Origin: Acidobacteriaceae bacterium
GTDB taxonomy: Bacteria > Acidobacteriota > Terriglobia > Bryobacterales > Bryobacteraceae
Reading direction: 5' to 3'
Assembly: GCA_019244055.1 (NCBI GenBank)
Contig: JAFATG010000362.1
Span: 1-45,092, forward strand
DNA length: 45,092 bases
Under the pieces are notes generated by a model. The model made no database searches. It was not told the DNA's origin and saw only the letters and a list, made by a program, of their open reading frames with translations. Shown here piece after piece: positions 21,002 to 29,135 of the stretch. Made by a program: the position numbers and the translations under genes. Position 1 is the stretch's first letter. Each line of letters starts with the position of its first letter.

Positions 21002-22195
21002 TCAGTGGCCAGCCGGAACCGGCACGGCCCGCTCGGCTTCGCGCGAATGGCCGCCGATTATTGATTCGATCAAAAGCGCGATCTCATCATTCCGGAGGCC
21101 CTTCTTGTTATCTGCGGCATGGGTGAAACGCTGGTACAACTCGTCCAGTTCGCTGCGCGAGAGCTGGTATCCGAGATCTTCGGCGCGCTTATGCAGCGCG
21201 TGCCGCCCGCTGTGCTTCCCCAGAACCAGCCGCGTCTCGGGTACGCCTACGCTCTCCGGCGAGACGATTTCGTAGGTCAGGGGATTTTTTAAGTAACCAT
21301 CCTGGTGAATGCCGGCCTCATGTGCAAAGGCATTTTCGCCAACAATCGCCTTGTTTGGTTGCGGGCCGAAACTGATGAATCGCGTGAGCGTCTGGCTGGC
21401 TGGGAACAGGTTCTGCGTATGAATCTTTGTTTCAAAAGGTAGACGCTCTTGGCGCGTCTTAATGGCCATCACGATCTCTTCGAGAGCGGCATTCCCGGCG
21501 CGCTCGCCAATTCCGTTGATCGTGCACTCAATCTGCCTGGCTCCGGCTTCTATGGCGGCCAGCGAATTCGCGACAGCCAGCCCCAGATCGTCATGGCAAT
21601 GCACACTGACTATGGCGCGATCCCCCAGCGTCCTGACAATGCGGCCGATCAGCTCTGCGTATTCACTCGGAACCGAAAATCCGACCGTGTCGGGAAGATT
21701 CACCGTACGAGCGCCCGCTTCCACTACGGCTTGGCAGATAGCCTCGAGGTATTCGATGTCGGTGCGCGTGGCATCCTCCGCGGAAAACTCCACGTCATCC
21801 GTATAGTTGCGGGCCAATGATACTGCAGCGACGGCATCGTCCAACACCTGTTGCCTCGACTTTCGCAACTTATGTTTCAGGTGAATATCGCTGGTCGCAA
21901 GAAACGTATGGATACGCGGCCGCTTGGCGTGGCGGAGTGCCTCTGCCGCTCGTTCCACGTCTAGCGTACAAGAGCGGGCCAGCGCCGCGACTTGAACCCA
22001 CGGAAATTGACGGCTTATTGCATCCACGGCTTCGAAATCGCCATCTGATGCGATAGGGAATCCGGCTTCCAAAATGTCAACACCAAGATCGACGAGCGCC
22101 GTTGCCATCTCCAGCTTTTCGCTGGTGGTCATGCTGCACCCCGGAGACTGCTCTCCGTCCCGTAGGGTAGTGTCGAATATGTAGACGCGGCTCAA
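21002..22195 (-). CDS. leuA: 2-isopropylmalate synthase lacking the C-terminal regulatory domain
   Basis: This enzyme joins acetyl-CoA and 2-ketoisovalerate. The HMGL-like barrel is complete: [52 protein letters not shown], then the LeuA-type linker [13 protein letters not shown] and [12 protein letters not shown]. It ends at about 397 residues, just after subdomain II, where full-length LeuA proteins (about 510-520 aa) continue into the leucine-binding domain. I chose TTG 22195 because AGGAGAG (22202-22208) sits 6 bases before it and translation begins with [12 protein letters not shown]. The ATG at 22231 has no ribosome-binding site and adds 12 residues of no evident family character. It heads the operon. 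Confidence 0.92.
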   Translation of the reverse strand: MSRVYIFDTTLRDGEQSPGCSMTTSEKLEMATALVDLGVDILEAGFPIASDGDFEAVDAISRQFPWVQVAALARSCTLDVERAAEALRHAKRPRIHTFLATSDIHLKHKLRKSRQQVLDDAVAAVSLARNYTDDVEFSAEDATRTDIEYLEAICQAVVEAGARTVNLPDTVGFSVPSEYAELIGRIVRTLGDRAIVSVHCHDDLGLAVANSLAAIEAGARQIECTINGIGERAGNAALEEIVMAIKTRQERLPFETKIHTQNLFPASQTLTRFISFGPQPNKAIVGENAFAHEAGIHQDGYLKNPLTYEIVSPESVGVPETRLVLGKHSGRHALHKRAEDLGYQLSRSELDELYQRFTHAADNKKGLRNDEIALLIESIIGGHSREAERAVPVPAGH

Positions 22196-22249
22196 CTGCT
22201 GCTCTCCTATGGGTGGTTCAACTCCCTCCATCGTAATTTAATGTGCAAG

Positions 22250-22278
22250 ATTATGCAAATTTATAGTTTTAGCAGCAA
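22250..22278 (-). promoter_or_regulatory. Probable promoter of the leu operon
   Basis: On the minus strand TTGCTG (22273-22278) and CATAAT (22250-22255) are 17 bp apart. A transcript starting near 22243 would have a leader of about 48 nt before the TTG start, leaving room for the AGGAGAG site. The -35 element lies inside the inverted repeat at 22261-22291, so LysR binding there could affect this promoter. Confidence 0.5.
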
Positions 22279-22291
22279 CTATTAGCTATAA
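22261..22291. promoter_or_regulatory. Inverted repeat, candidate LysR-type operator
   Basis: TTATAG (22261-22266) is mirrored by CTATAA (22286-22291). The inner bases are partly symmetrical, TTTAG on the left against CTATTAG on the right. The site lies in the AT-rich divergent region between leuA and the LysR gene, as expected for a LysR-family binding site. It overlaps the leuA -35 and a TATAAT (22287-22292) that could be the -10 of the LysR gene itself. Confidence 0.45.
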
Positions 22292-22322
22292 TGATGACAT
22301 AAACGCCTTGTCGGAGGGCGTT

Positions 22323-23237
22323 ATGGAACTCTATCCTCTAAAAGTCTTCCTCACAGTTGCAACAGAACGCAGTTTTTCACGAGCAGGCGAGAAACTGTTA
22401 CGCACCCAGCCTGCCATTTCTATCGCTATCCAGCGCTTGGAGAGCGATTTGAAGGAGAAGTTGATCGACCGCTCGGGCCGAGAACTGCTGCTGACGGATG
22501 CGGGACGCGTCGTTCTCGAATATGCCCGACGCTTTCAGAGCCTGGAATCCGACCTGGACAACGCGCTCCGTGAGCTGAGGGACAATTATTCGGGGCGGCT
22601 CGCTATCGGCGCCAATGAATCGACGTCGCTCTACTTGATCCAGCATATTGAGCAGTACCGGCGCCTATTTCCTAAAGTGAAAGTGCAGGTACGGCGTTCG
22701 GAGTCGAGCAAGATTCCCTCCCAATTGCTGGATGGTGAGCTAGAACTGGGAGTTATCAGTTACGACCCGGGTGACGATCATCTTCTTTCCGAGGTCATTT
22801 ACAGCGACCGGCTCACGCTGATTGTTTCTCCGAAGCATCGGTTCGCGAACAGAACCGAGCTATCAATCGCGGAACTCGATATGGAAACCTTTATCGCGCA
22901 CAACGTGATCTCACCGTACCGCGAGACAGTGCTTCGCGAATTTCAGCGGCACCGGGTTCCCCTGAACATGGACGTTGAGATGCCCACCATCGAGACCATC
23001 CGCCGACTGGTTCAGGACAACGAGGGCGTCGCGTTTGTACCGCGAATGTGCGTCGACCAAGAGCTGGCACAGGGCCTGCTTCGCGAAATTCGGGTGAAAG
23101 AACTGAACGTGGAGCGCAAAATCCGGCTGGTCTATCCGGCTAGACGCGCTTTGAGCCATGCGGCGAAGGCATTCCTGGAAGTGGTGCGGCGTGGGAGTCC
23201 GCAACCCGTACCTCTTAAAGAACCGGCATCGGCGTGA
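22323..23237 (+). CDS. LysR-family transcriptional regulator, divergent from leuABCD
   Basis: 304 aa. The N-terminal winged helix-turn-helix (about residues 1-60) contains FLTVATERSFSRAGEKL and TQPAISIAIQRLE. The periplasmic-binding-protein-like effector domain follows (SGRLAIGANESTSLYLI, LDGELELGVISYDP, LVQDNEGVAFVPRMCV). The start is ATG 22323, preceded by GGAGGG at 22313-22318; the TTG at 22308 is in frame but lies before that site. Its position facing leuA suggests it regulates leucine synthesis and itself, which is inference. The last bases overlap the GTG of thiO (GTGA). Confidence 0.93.
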   Translation: MELYPLKVFLTVATERSFSRAGEKLLRTQPAISIAIQRLESDLKEKLIDRSGRELLLTDAGRVVLEYARRFQSLESDLDNALRELRDNYSGRLAIGANESTSLYLIQHIEQYRRLFPKVKVQVRRSESSKIPSQLLDGELELGVISYDPGDDHLLSEVIYSDRLTLIVSPKHRFANRTELSIAELDMETFIAHNVISPYRETVLREFQRHRVPLNMDVEMPTIETIRRLVQDNEGVAFVPRMCVDQELAQGLLREIRVKELNVERKIRLVYPARRALSHAAKAFLEVVRRGSPQPVPLKEPASA

Positions 23238-24325
23238 GCCGGCTGGGTTCGGCCATCCCCGACGACTCCATCGCGATCGCCGGAGCTGGAATTATCGGCT
23301 TATCCATCGCCTGGAAGCTTTCGCAACGGGGATGGCGAGTTACGGTATTTGACAAGGGAGAGATCGGCCGCGAGGCAAGTTGGGCGGGAGCGGGAATGCT
23401 CTCGCTTGGCGGCGAAGTGGATCAGCCATCCCGGTTCGCAACGCTGGCGGTCGAATCGCGCCGCCAATATCCGAGTTTTATTCGCGAATTGGAGAGCGTT
23501 TCCGATCGAGTCATCGACTATCAGGAATGTGGCGCTCTGGATCTGGCTTATTCCGCCGACGAGCTCGTGAGACTGGAGGTGCGAGCGGTAGCGCAGACCC
23601 GGCTCGGAATCGAATCGAGGGCAGTCACTACCAAACAAATCCAAACATTTTGGCCCAGAGTTGGATCAGAAGACCTGGCTGGCGGACGATTCTTTCCGGC
23701 CGATGCCATTGTCGATCCGCGCGATGTCACGGCGGCTTTGCAACGAGCCTGCGCTCGGGCCGGAGCCAAGCTCCTCCCCAAGTGCGCAGTTCTCGCGGCC
23801 ACTGTCACCAAAGATGAAGTGGAGGTGCAAGCCGAATCCGGAGAGGAACGATTTCAGGCGATGGTTATCGCAGCAGGCGCCTGGAGCAGCTCGATTCCCA
23901 TTGCGGGCATTCCGCCCATTCCGGCAGCGGAGCCGGTTCGAGGGCATCTCGTTGGCTTCCGCCAGCCAGAACAGACCTGCAACACGATCTTGCGGCATGC
24001 TCACACGTATTTACTTCAGCGTGCGAATGGGCTCCTGATCGCAGGCGCTTCGGTCGAACGTGTGGGGTTCGACCGCCTTATAAATCCTGAAATCGTGGCT
24101 TGGCTGGCCTCGGAAGCGGGTCGTGTTTTACCTCATTTGAATGAAACTGCCCCCGCGGAGGCTTGGATCGGTTTTCGGCCTGGTAGCAGCGATCTCCAAA
24201 TCGGTTCCTGGCACTCCCGGCGGCTCTTTCTGGCTTATGGTCATTTCCGAAATGGAATTCTGTTGGCCCCGATTACGGCGAGTCTTGTGACAGACGATAT
24301 CAACGCCAATTTGCGAACGCGGTAG
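23234..24325 (+). CDS. thiO: Glycine oxidase-like FAD-dependent amine oxidase
   Basis: A 363-aa D-amino-acid-oxidase-fold flavoprotein. The FAD-binding Rossmann motif is IAGAGIIGLSIAWKLSQRGWRVTVFDKG (about residues 14-41), followed by EASWAGAGMLSLGGE typical of ThiO. The C-terminal part has AWIGFRPGSSDLQIG and YGHFRNGILLAPITA. ThiO oxidises glycine to the imine used for thiazole synthesis, but no other thi gene lies here, so a broader amino-acid oxidase role cannot be excluded. The GTG start overlaps the LysR stop by four bases. Its 3' end overlaps the convergent HipA-like gene by 26 bp. Confidence 0.85.
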   Translation: MSRLGSAIPDDSIAIAGAGIIGLSIAWKLSQRGWRVTVFDKGEIGREASWAGAGMLSLGGEVDQPSRFATLAVESRRQYPSFIRELESVSDRVIDYQECGALDLAYSADELVRLEVRAVAQTRLGIESRAVTTKQIQTFWPRVGSEDLAGGRFFPADAIVDPRDVTAALQRACARAGAKLLPKCAVLAATVTKDEVEVQAESGEERFQAMVIAAGAWSSSIPIAGIPPIPAAEPVRGHLVGFRQPEQTCNTILRHAHTYLLQRANGLLIAGASVERVGFDRLINPEIVAWLASEAGRVLPHLNETAPAEAWIGFRPGSSDLQIGSWHSRRLFLAYGHFRNGILLAPITASLVTDDINANLRTR

Positions 24326-25133
24326 CACGTTTTCGCTGTAGCTCGCCGAGCAATGCGGGGACGCGTGTGCGGCGTTTAAGAAGCGTTTCCAGCATTTGCT
24401 GCAGCGCGTCCTCATCACCGTCGAGCCAGCGCCGGGGAATCTCTTTCCATGCCGAATCGATGACCTCGACCGGAAAGTGTTCCACCATATCGAGCCAGGG
24501 CTGAAAGGAATCGACCGAGCGAACCTGGTCGTATACCGAGGTTCTAAAGTACAAACCTTGTAAGGGCGATTCCTGAAACTCCCAATGCGGTCCGTTGAAC
24601 GCGAATCCGTGATCAATCATCTGAGCGAAAAACCCAATTCGGGGAGGCGTTTCGCCCTTCAATGGAGTCCAGTGTTTGGCGCGCGCACGGAAGAAGACAG
24701 CCTGACGGGAATCCGCATTCCCCACCCATTTATCGAATACGAGCATCCCGAGGAAGTCCACGCGATTTTCCAATTTTCCGAGCAGCTTATCCGGCAGGAA
24801 ATCGAAAACGGCGACCCGGTCCGGATGCACCGCAAGCCGCGAACCAAAATGGATTCCGGATGGAACAGGCTCGCGGCGGGTTCCGATCGAGAGATATAGG
24901 TCGGGCGAATCCTCGATGAATTCCGGAGTGAGTTCGATCAGGGTCGTGTCGGGAACAAAGATTTGGAGATACCGGAGAAAAGCGCAGGCTAGCCATTCGT
25001 TAATCAGAATCCGGCGATGTTGAGGATTGTTAGTGAACTTGACAACGTAGAATTCGCCATCTTCAGCCTGAATCAGATGGGCCTGCGCTCCGCCTCGCAT
25101 CTTGCGAATCAGTCTTGTTGCGCGAATGGGCAT
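24300..25133 (-). CDS. HipA-like kinase-fold protein without a HipB partner
   Basis: 277 aa. The layout follows short stand-alone HipA-like proteins: an N-terminal GGAQAHLIQAEDGEFYVVKF strand-rich lobe here at about 25055-25110 (probable ATP lobe with Lys in VVKF), LINEWLACAFL, then FDKWVGNADSRQAVFF (catalytic-loop-like Asp and Asn) and MIDHGFAFNG (metal-binding DxG-like). No HTH antitoxin gene is adjacent, so this is not an obvious toxin-antitoxin pair. The C-terminus overlaps thiO by 26 bp tail to tail. The substrate is unknown. Confidence 0.72.
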   Translation of the reverse strand: MPIRATRLIRKMRGGAQAHLIQAEDGEFYVVKFTNNPQHRRILINEWLACAFLRYLQIFVPDTTLIELTPEFIEDSPDLYLSIGTRREPVPSGIHFGSRLAVHPDRVAVFDFLPDKLLGKLENRVDFLGMLVFDKWVGNADSRQAVFFRARAKHWTPLKGETPPRIGFFAQMIDHGFAFNGPHWEFQESPLQGLYFRTSVYDQVRSVDSFQPWLDMVEHFPVEVIDSAWKEIPRRWLDGDEDALQQMLETLLKRRTRVPALLGELQRKRATAFANWR

Positions 25134-25197
25134 GTTGCGAGAGCGGATGAGAGAATCAGGCTAGTACCACATCCAATACAAGGAGCGAAGGCAACGA

Positions 25198-25413
25198 ATG
25201 GCTGAAGAAACTTCCGAGAGCCACGCACAGCGGAGTCCCGACGAGCTCGCACTGGAACTAATGAAGTTCATCGCGGTGACGACTGGCTACGGTAAGGGCA
25301 CACCTGTCGCAGGGTTCGGGGGGAAGGCACCGCGTTCGGCGGAAGAGTACACGGATTCGCTCTTGGAACTCTTCGATCGGTGCCGCTCCGCAGTGCGCAA
25401 GGAGCCGAAATAG
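25198..25413 (+). CDS. Small hypothetical protein, 71 aa
   Basis: Soluble, with the internal motif TTGYGKGTPVAGFGGKAPRSAEEYTDSLLELFDRCRSAV spanning about 25282-25400: a glycine-rich loop followed by an amphipathic helix. An AAGGAGCGAAGG stretch precedes the ATG. It is divergent from the HipA-like gene and convergent with the histone-like gene, with a hairpin after its stop. I do not recognise the family. A clear ribosome-binding site and a plausible terminator support it as a real gene. Confidence 0.65.
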   Translation: MAEETSESHAQRSPDELALELMKFIAVTTGYGKGTPVAGFGGKAPRSAEEYTDSLLELFDRCRSAVRKEPK

Positions 25414-25424
25414 CAGAAAACCAC

Positions 25425-25455
25425 AGGGCCGGACCGTGTGAATCCGACCGGCCCT
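25425..25455. terminator. Hairpin between two convergent genes
   Basis: An 8-bp stem AGGGCCGG (25425-25432) pairs with CCGGCCCT (25448-25455) around a 15-nt loop. It sits in the 47-bp gap between the convergent stops at 25413 and 25461 and could serve both strands. The T-tract is poor on either side. Confidence 0.55.
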
Positions 25456-25460
25456 CCCGC

Positions 25461-26141
25461 TTATCTGCGGCGGGCCGTCTTCCTGCTGCTACTCTTCTTG
25501 CTAGCGGTTTTCTTGGCAGCCTTTCTTGACTGGGCTTTCTTGGCGCTCTTTTTAGACGTGGCTTTCTTTTGAGCTGTCTTCTTCTGCCCGGATTTCTTGG
25601 CCGCTTTCTTAGCGCCTTTAGCTGCGGTCTGCTTCATTCCTTTGCGTGCCGCAATCTTTCTTCCGGCGCTCTTCTTCTCGCTGGGGGCTTTCTTGGCCGG
25701 GGCGGCTTTTTTAGCAGCCGCGCCCGGGGCGCTCGACCTCTGAGATGCTTCCTTTGCCGACGTACTCGGTTCTTCACTCTGGCCGGCAGCGGTAGCTTTC
25801 TTTCGCGGAGAGGTTTTTCGAGCCGCACTCTTCTTAGCAGGCCCGCTCTCTTCTGTCTTGTGCCCGTCTTCCGTGGTCAGCTCATCGGCAACTTCCGAAG
25901 TTCCACGAAGCTCGTTCTCGCCATCCTGATCGGCGGAGTGCGCTTCCGAGTGAGAGGACGCCGGCTTGTGGGAAGCCGCAGCGGGCTTCCTGCTTTCCTC
26001 TTGAACTAACTCCTCTTCGTCGTCTTCCTCGTCCTCATCCTCATCGTCGTATTCGTCTTTTTCGGACTCCAATTCGACGTGTTCATCTTCGTAATCGAAG
26101 TCGTCATCTTCGTCTGGCATGAGCCAGTATATTGAACTCAC
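25461..26141 (-). CDS. Bipolar acidic / histone H1-like Lys-Ala-rich protein
   Basis: 226 aa in two opposed halves. The N-terminal ~50 residues are strongly acidic (long runs of Asp/Glu, e.g. EDEDEEDDEEE). The middle (55-95) is polar, and the C-terminal ~130 residues consist of Lys/Arg/Ala/Ser repeats such as AAKKAAPAKKAP and KKAAKKTASKKSS, resembling eukaryotic H1 tails and bacterial Hc1/AlgP-type proteins. DNA or nucleoid binding by the tail is expected from composition; the acidic head could limit or direct this. The start is GTG 26141, preceded by AAGGAGG at good distance. It is transcribed after the MltD-like gene's terminator region on the same strand. Confidence 0.8.
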   Translation of the reverse strand: MSSIYWLMPDEDDDFDYEDEHVELESEKDEYDDEDEDEEDDEEELVQEESRKPAAASHKPASSHSEAHSADQDGENELRGTSEVADELTTEDGHKTEESGPAKKSAARKTSPRKKATAAGQSEEPSTSAKEASQRSSAPGAAAKKAAPAKKAPSEKKSAGRKIAARKGMKQTAAKGAKKAAKKSGQKKTAQKKATSKKSAKKAQSRKAAKKTASKKSSSRKTARRR

Positions 26142-26241
26142 TCAGTCCTCCTTCCGCAATACTTACTATGCATCGAGATGACGCGAGAAGCAAAATAATT
26201 TCGAGAAACCAGCGTGAGCGAGCGCAACTGCATAATCCGAG

Positions 26242-26271
26242 ATCGGCCCGGGGGACCTCCTCCGGGCCGAT
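26242..26271. terminator. GC-rich hairpin after the MltD-like gene
   Basis: A 10-bp perfect stem, ATCGGCCCGG (26242-26251) with CCGGGCCGAT (26262-26271), and a 10-nt loop. It lies 26 bp beyond the MltD-like stop and upstream of the histone-like gene. It lacks a strong T-tract on the minus strand, so termination may be partial. Confidence 0.5.
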
Positions 26272-26296
26272 TTCGGTACTCGTATTGATGCTGCCG

Positions 26297-28015
26297 CTAT
26301 TCTAGGCTCGCGGTACGAAGCGCGGCCTTGCGATGCAAAACCTGAGCTGGTACGTGCCGCGTCGCAGCGACATGCGCCCTGTTTCGACCGGTGGCGGATT
26401 TCGTAGTTGCAACCGGATGATGAATACGACCATGAGCCGTTCTCATTCTCCGCGAGTTCATCTCCTCGTGGTAAGCCGCCGGAATTAACAGAACGTCGCC
26501 GGCTTCCAAAGAATCGGCTGCCCTATTTACCGCAACAATCTTTTGGGGTGCCAGGTGGTACGATCTCGCGATCGCGGCCAACGTGTCGCCAGACTCCACG
26601 TGGTGCAGACGCCAAGCGTTCCGGTTCTCCGGTGGTACCGTTTCAAGCGCCGCCTGCGTCCCTGATCCCGTTCCTTTCGGGACGTGGACAGAAAAACCGG
26701 CTGGCGCTATCGTCCGGAGTATTGACGGATTCAGGTCGCGAATAACTGATAGCGGCTGCATCGTCGCATCAGCTATCAAGTTCAGGTTCGTCGATGCGGC
26801 GAGTTGAATGGAGTCGTACTCTACTGGGACATCCGTTTCAATATTCTCCAGACCGTAATCCTGGGGATTCTTCGCCATGATAGTCATGGCCACAATAATC
26901 GGAACGTAATTGGCAGTTTCCTTGGGAAGTGCGTGACGTTTGAGCAGCTCCCAGTAATCGGCGTAGCCGGTCCGCTCAATGGCCCGGTCGACCCCTCCAG
27001 GGCCGCAATTGTACGCCGCTAGGGCCAGATACCAGTCGCCATAGCGAGCGCGGAGATCTTTCAAGTAATGCGCCGCTGCTCGCGTGGCCTTCTCTGGATC
27101 GAAGCGTTCGTCAAATGTGGAGGTGTGGACGAGATCATAATTAGCTCCTGTTTCAGAGATAAATTGCCACATTCCCACGGCACTCTTTCGCGATACCGCG
27201 CGCGGCAGGAATCCTGATTCCGCCTGGGCCAGGTATATCAATTCCTGCGGAACTCCCTCTTCGGTAAAAATCTTTTCGATCAGAGGCTTGTAGCGGCCCG
27301 ACCGGCGAAAACCCGCAAGGAGAACCTGGCGCCCGCGATCTGCCGAGAAGTAGTGGACATAGCTAAGGACAGGATCAGTTAAGTCCAGCGGAATCCCTGA
27401 ACTGGTCTGGTTCAGCTCGGTCTTCAGTTTCGGAGCGAGTTTCTCATCCACGGGGAACGTCATGTGACTGATTTCGTCGATGGGAGCCTCATCGAAGGCG
27501 ACCGCATCATCCTCCTGGCGGCCAGACCCGAGCTTCTCAATATCAAAGCGATAGACCAAGTCACAAATCTCGTCGAGACGGCGTTCGATGCGGCGACGGT
27601 CGGGAAGATTATCCGGAGCGGTTAAAAGAACATCGACCGCCGAATCGAACTCGCTACGAGCGCCATCCAGGTCCCCTTCGAAATAGAGCTGCCGGCCGGC
27701 GTTGAAGTGTGAATCGGCCCGGCTTAGCCGCTCATCCGTCTCGGGAGAGTGAATTGAAGAGTCGTCGCTATTTGGGGATACGGAGGAAAGGAAGCCGAAG
27801 GCCGTCGCATCAGGCGTTTCATTGCTTGGAGCATCATACGGATCGTGTGCGGCAGGAGAAACTGCGGGCCCCGATGCGGGACCAGTAGCCGCCCATGCAC
27901 TTCCGAACGAACTTACCGCCAAAAAAACGAATCCAGCCAGCAAGGGAAGTGATCGTCGCATCATCATTCGATAAGTAGCATTTATCGTTTGGCGAATTCC
28001 TAACGGAATCATCAC
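26297..28015 (-). CDS. Membrane-bound lytic murein transglycosylase (MltD-like) with LysM
   Basis: 572 aa. An N-terminal export signal (MMMRRSLPLLAGFVFLAVSS) precedes a ~190-residue low-complexity and helical region. The SLT catalytic domain follows (about 240-370), with IYLAQAESGFLPRAVSRKSAVGMWQF at 27165-27245 holding the catalytic Glu in QAESG, then NCGPGGVDRAI. The C-terminal region has a degenerate LysM-like segment and a clear LysM (HHVESGDTLAAIARSYHL...DVLLIP). It cleaves the peptidoglycan glycan strand in the periplasm. The signal-like stretch begins at internal Met 17-19, so the start may be 27967 rather than 28015. Confidence 0.88.
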   Translation of the reverse strand: MMIPLGIRQTINATYRMMMRRSLPLLAGFVFLAVSSFGSAWAATGPASGPAVSPAAHDPYDAPSNETPDATAFGFLSSVSPNSDDSSIHSPETDERLSRADSHFNAGRQLYFEGDLDGARSEFDSAVDVLLTAPDNLPDRRRIERRLDEICDLVYRFDIEKLGSGRQEDDAVAFDEAPIDEISHMTFPVDEKLAPKLKTELNQTSSGIPLDLTDPVLSYVHYFSADRGRQVLLAGFRRSGRYKPLIEKIFTEEGVPQELIYLAQAESGFLPRAVSRKSAVGMWQFISETGANYDLVHTSTFDERFDPEKATRAAAHYLKDLRARYGDWYLALAAYNCGPGGVDRAIERTGYADYWELLKRHALPKETANYVPIIVAMTIMAKNPQDYGLENIETDVPVEYDSIQLAASTNLNLIADATMQPLSVIRDLNPSILRTIAPAGFSVHVPKGTGSGTQAALETVPPENRNAWRLHHVESGDTLAAIARSYHLAPQKIVAVNRAADSLEAGDVLLIPAAYHEEMNSRRMRTAHGRIHHPVATTKSATGRNRAHVAATRHVPAQVLHRKAALRTASLE

Positions 28016-28233
28016 TCTAACCCAGGCTGGAACACCCGGTCAAGTCTTATACTATCCGCCCGACTTCCAATTTTGGTATCAAATTCAAAACCTTATAGTA
28101 CTCTTCGCCATAATAGAGTCTCGAAGCGACAAATCTGGAACGTCCGTTCTGTATTAAAGCGGTAGCCCGAAGTCAGCCATTCGACTGATTGGGTCCGTTA
28201 AATAACAGAAACACGAACGGTTCAGATATCTGC
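28016..28233. other. Intergenic region between the MltD-like gene and clpP
   Basis: 218 bp, AT-richer than the genes, upstream of the MltD-like gene and downstream of clpP on the minus strand. TATAAG-like boxes occur around 28052-28058 and 28092-28098, but none has a well-spaced -35. No gene or strong hairpin was seen. Confidence 0.4.
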
Positions 28234-28851
28234 TTAGCGGGTAGGTACTGGCGTAATAGCCCGGTTACTGATCACGCGATCGATCATACCGTACTCCAAT
28301 GCCGCTTCAGGTTCAAGGATGTAATCTCGATCGACATCGCGGGCAATCTTATCCACCGGCTGGCCAGTAGCGTCAGCGAGGATCTCATTTAGGGATTGGC
28401 GCATGCGCAGGATTTCGCGGGCGTAGATATCAATGTCTGCTGCCTGGCCCCCCAGACCGCTCATGGATGGTTGGTGAATCAAAATGCGCGAGTGCGGCAA
28501 ACTGAATCTCTTTCCTCTGGTTCCGCATGCGAGCAGAACTGCCGCCATCGAAGCTGCCTGGCCTAAGCAGTAGGTGACGATATCTGGTTCGATCAGGCGC
28601 ATGGTGTCCAGAATGGCGAGACCGGCGGTGATCGAGCCTCCGGGGGAATTGATGTAAAGAGAGATGTCCCGTTCGGGGTCTTCGGCGGCCAGAAATAGCA
28701 TCTGAGCCATGATCAGATTGGCAACGTTGTCGTCGATTGGCGTGCCCAGAAAGATGATGTTCTCTTTCAAGAGTCGGGAGTAGATGTCGTAGGCCCTTTC
28801 GCCTCGCGACGTCTGCTCGACTACCATCGGTACGAGTACAGAATTATTCAT
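28234..28851 (-). CDS. clpP: ATP-dependent Clp protease proteolytic subunit
   Basis: 205 aa. Serine peptidase of the Clp machine in the cytoplasm. The catalytic triad is visible: Ser101 in GQAASMA, His126 in ILIHQPS and Asp171 in [24 protein letters not shown] is the conserved core strand and loop. The frame is open up to 29178, but the ATG at 28851 is preceded by AAGGAG five bases away and gives the normal family length, so the extension is rejected. No clpX or tig gene is adjacent in this window. Confidence 0.95.
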   Translation of the reverse strand: MNNSVLVPMVVEQTSRGERAYDIYSRLLKENIIFLGTPIDDNVANLIMAQMLFLAAEDPERDISLYINSPGGSITAGLAILDTMRLIEPDIVTYCLGQAASMAAVLLACGTRGKRFSLPHSRILIHQPSMSGLGGQAADIDIYAREILRMRQSLNEILADATGQPVDKIARDVDRDYILEPEAALEYGMIDRVISNRAITPVPTR

Positions 28852-29135
28852 CCAAGCTCCTTCACTCGCTTCACGGGAGCGAGAAGCGGGTGGCAACCCC
28901 ATGATATAGGATGCGAGCAGGTCAGAAGTTCCCGGGTATCTCGGTTTATATCTACGTTGACGCTGGAAAATGCTTGCCTGATAGTGAAAGAAACGCCTTC
29001 TTTTCTTGGCTTTCCGGCAATACAAAAGGATGGTTCGTCCTCTTTTGAAACTTAGCGCTGGGTTTGTGACGAGCCTAATTATTTCGGCCCGGGCAGACGA
29101 TATAGGTGGAGAGGCGAGGCAAAGTTGGGCTGACG
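28852..29135. other. Divergent intergenic region, clpP / GGDEF gene
   Basis: 284 bp. A small hairpin, CTCGCT (28865-28870) with AGCGAG (28878-28883), lies directly upstream of the clpP ribosome-binding site and would be in its leader. No CIRCE-type repeat is present. TATAAA-like bases occur near 28948-28953 on the minus strand without a good -35. Confidence 0.35.

Noticed and set aside
24300-25413. HipA-like gene plus 71-aa gene as a toxin-antitoxin pair
   Set aside because: The genes diverge, and the small protein shows no helix-turn-helix or HipB-like features.
25569-26009. 146-aa frame on the plus strand opposite the histone-like gene
   Set aside because: A shadow of the Lys/Ala-rich coding sequence; low-complexity Phe/Leu/Ser-rich product without its own signals.
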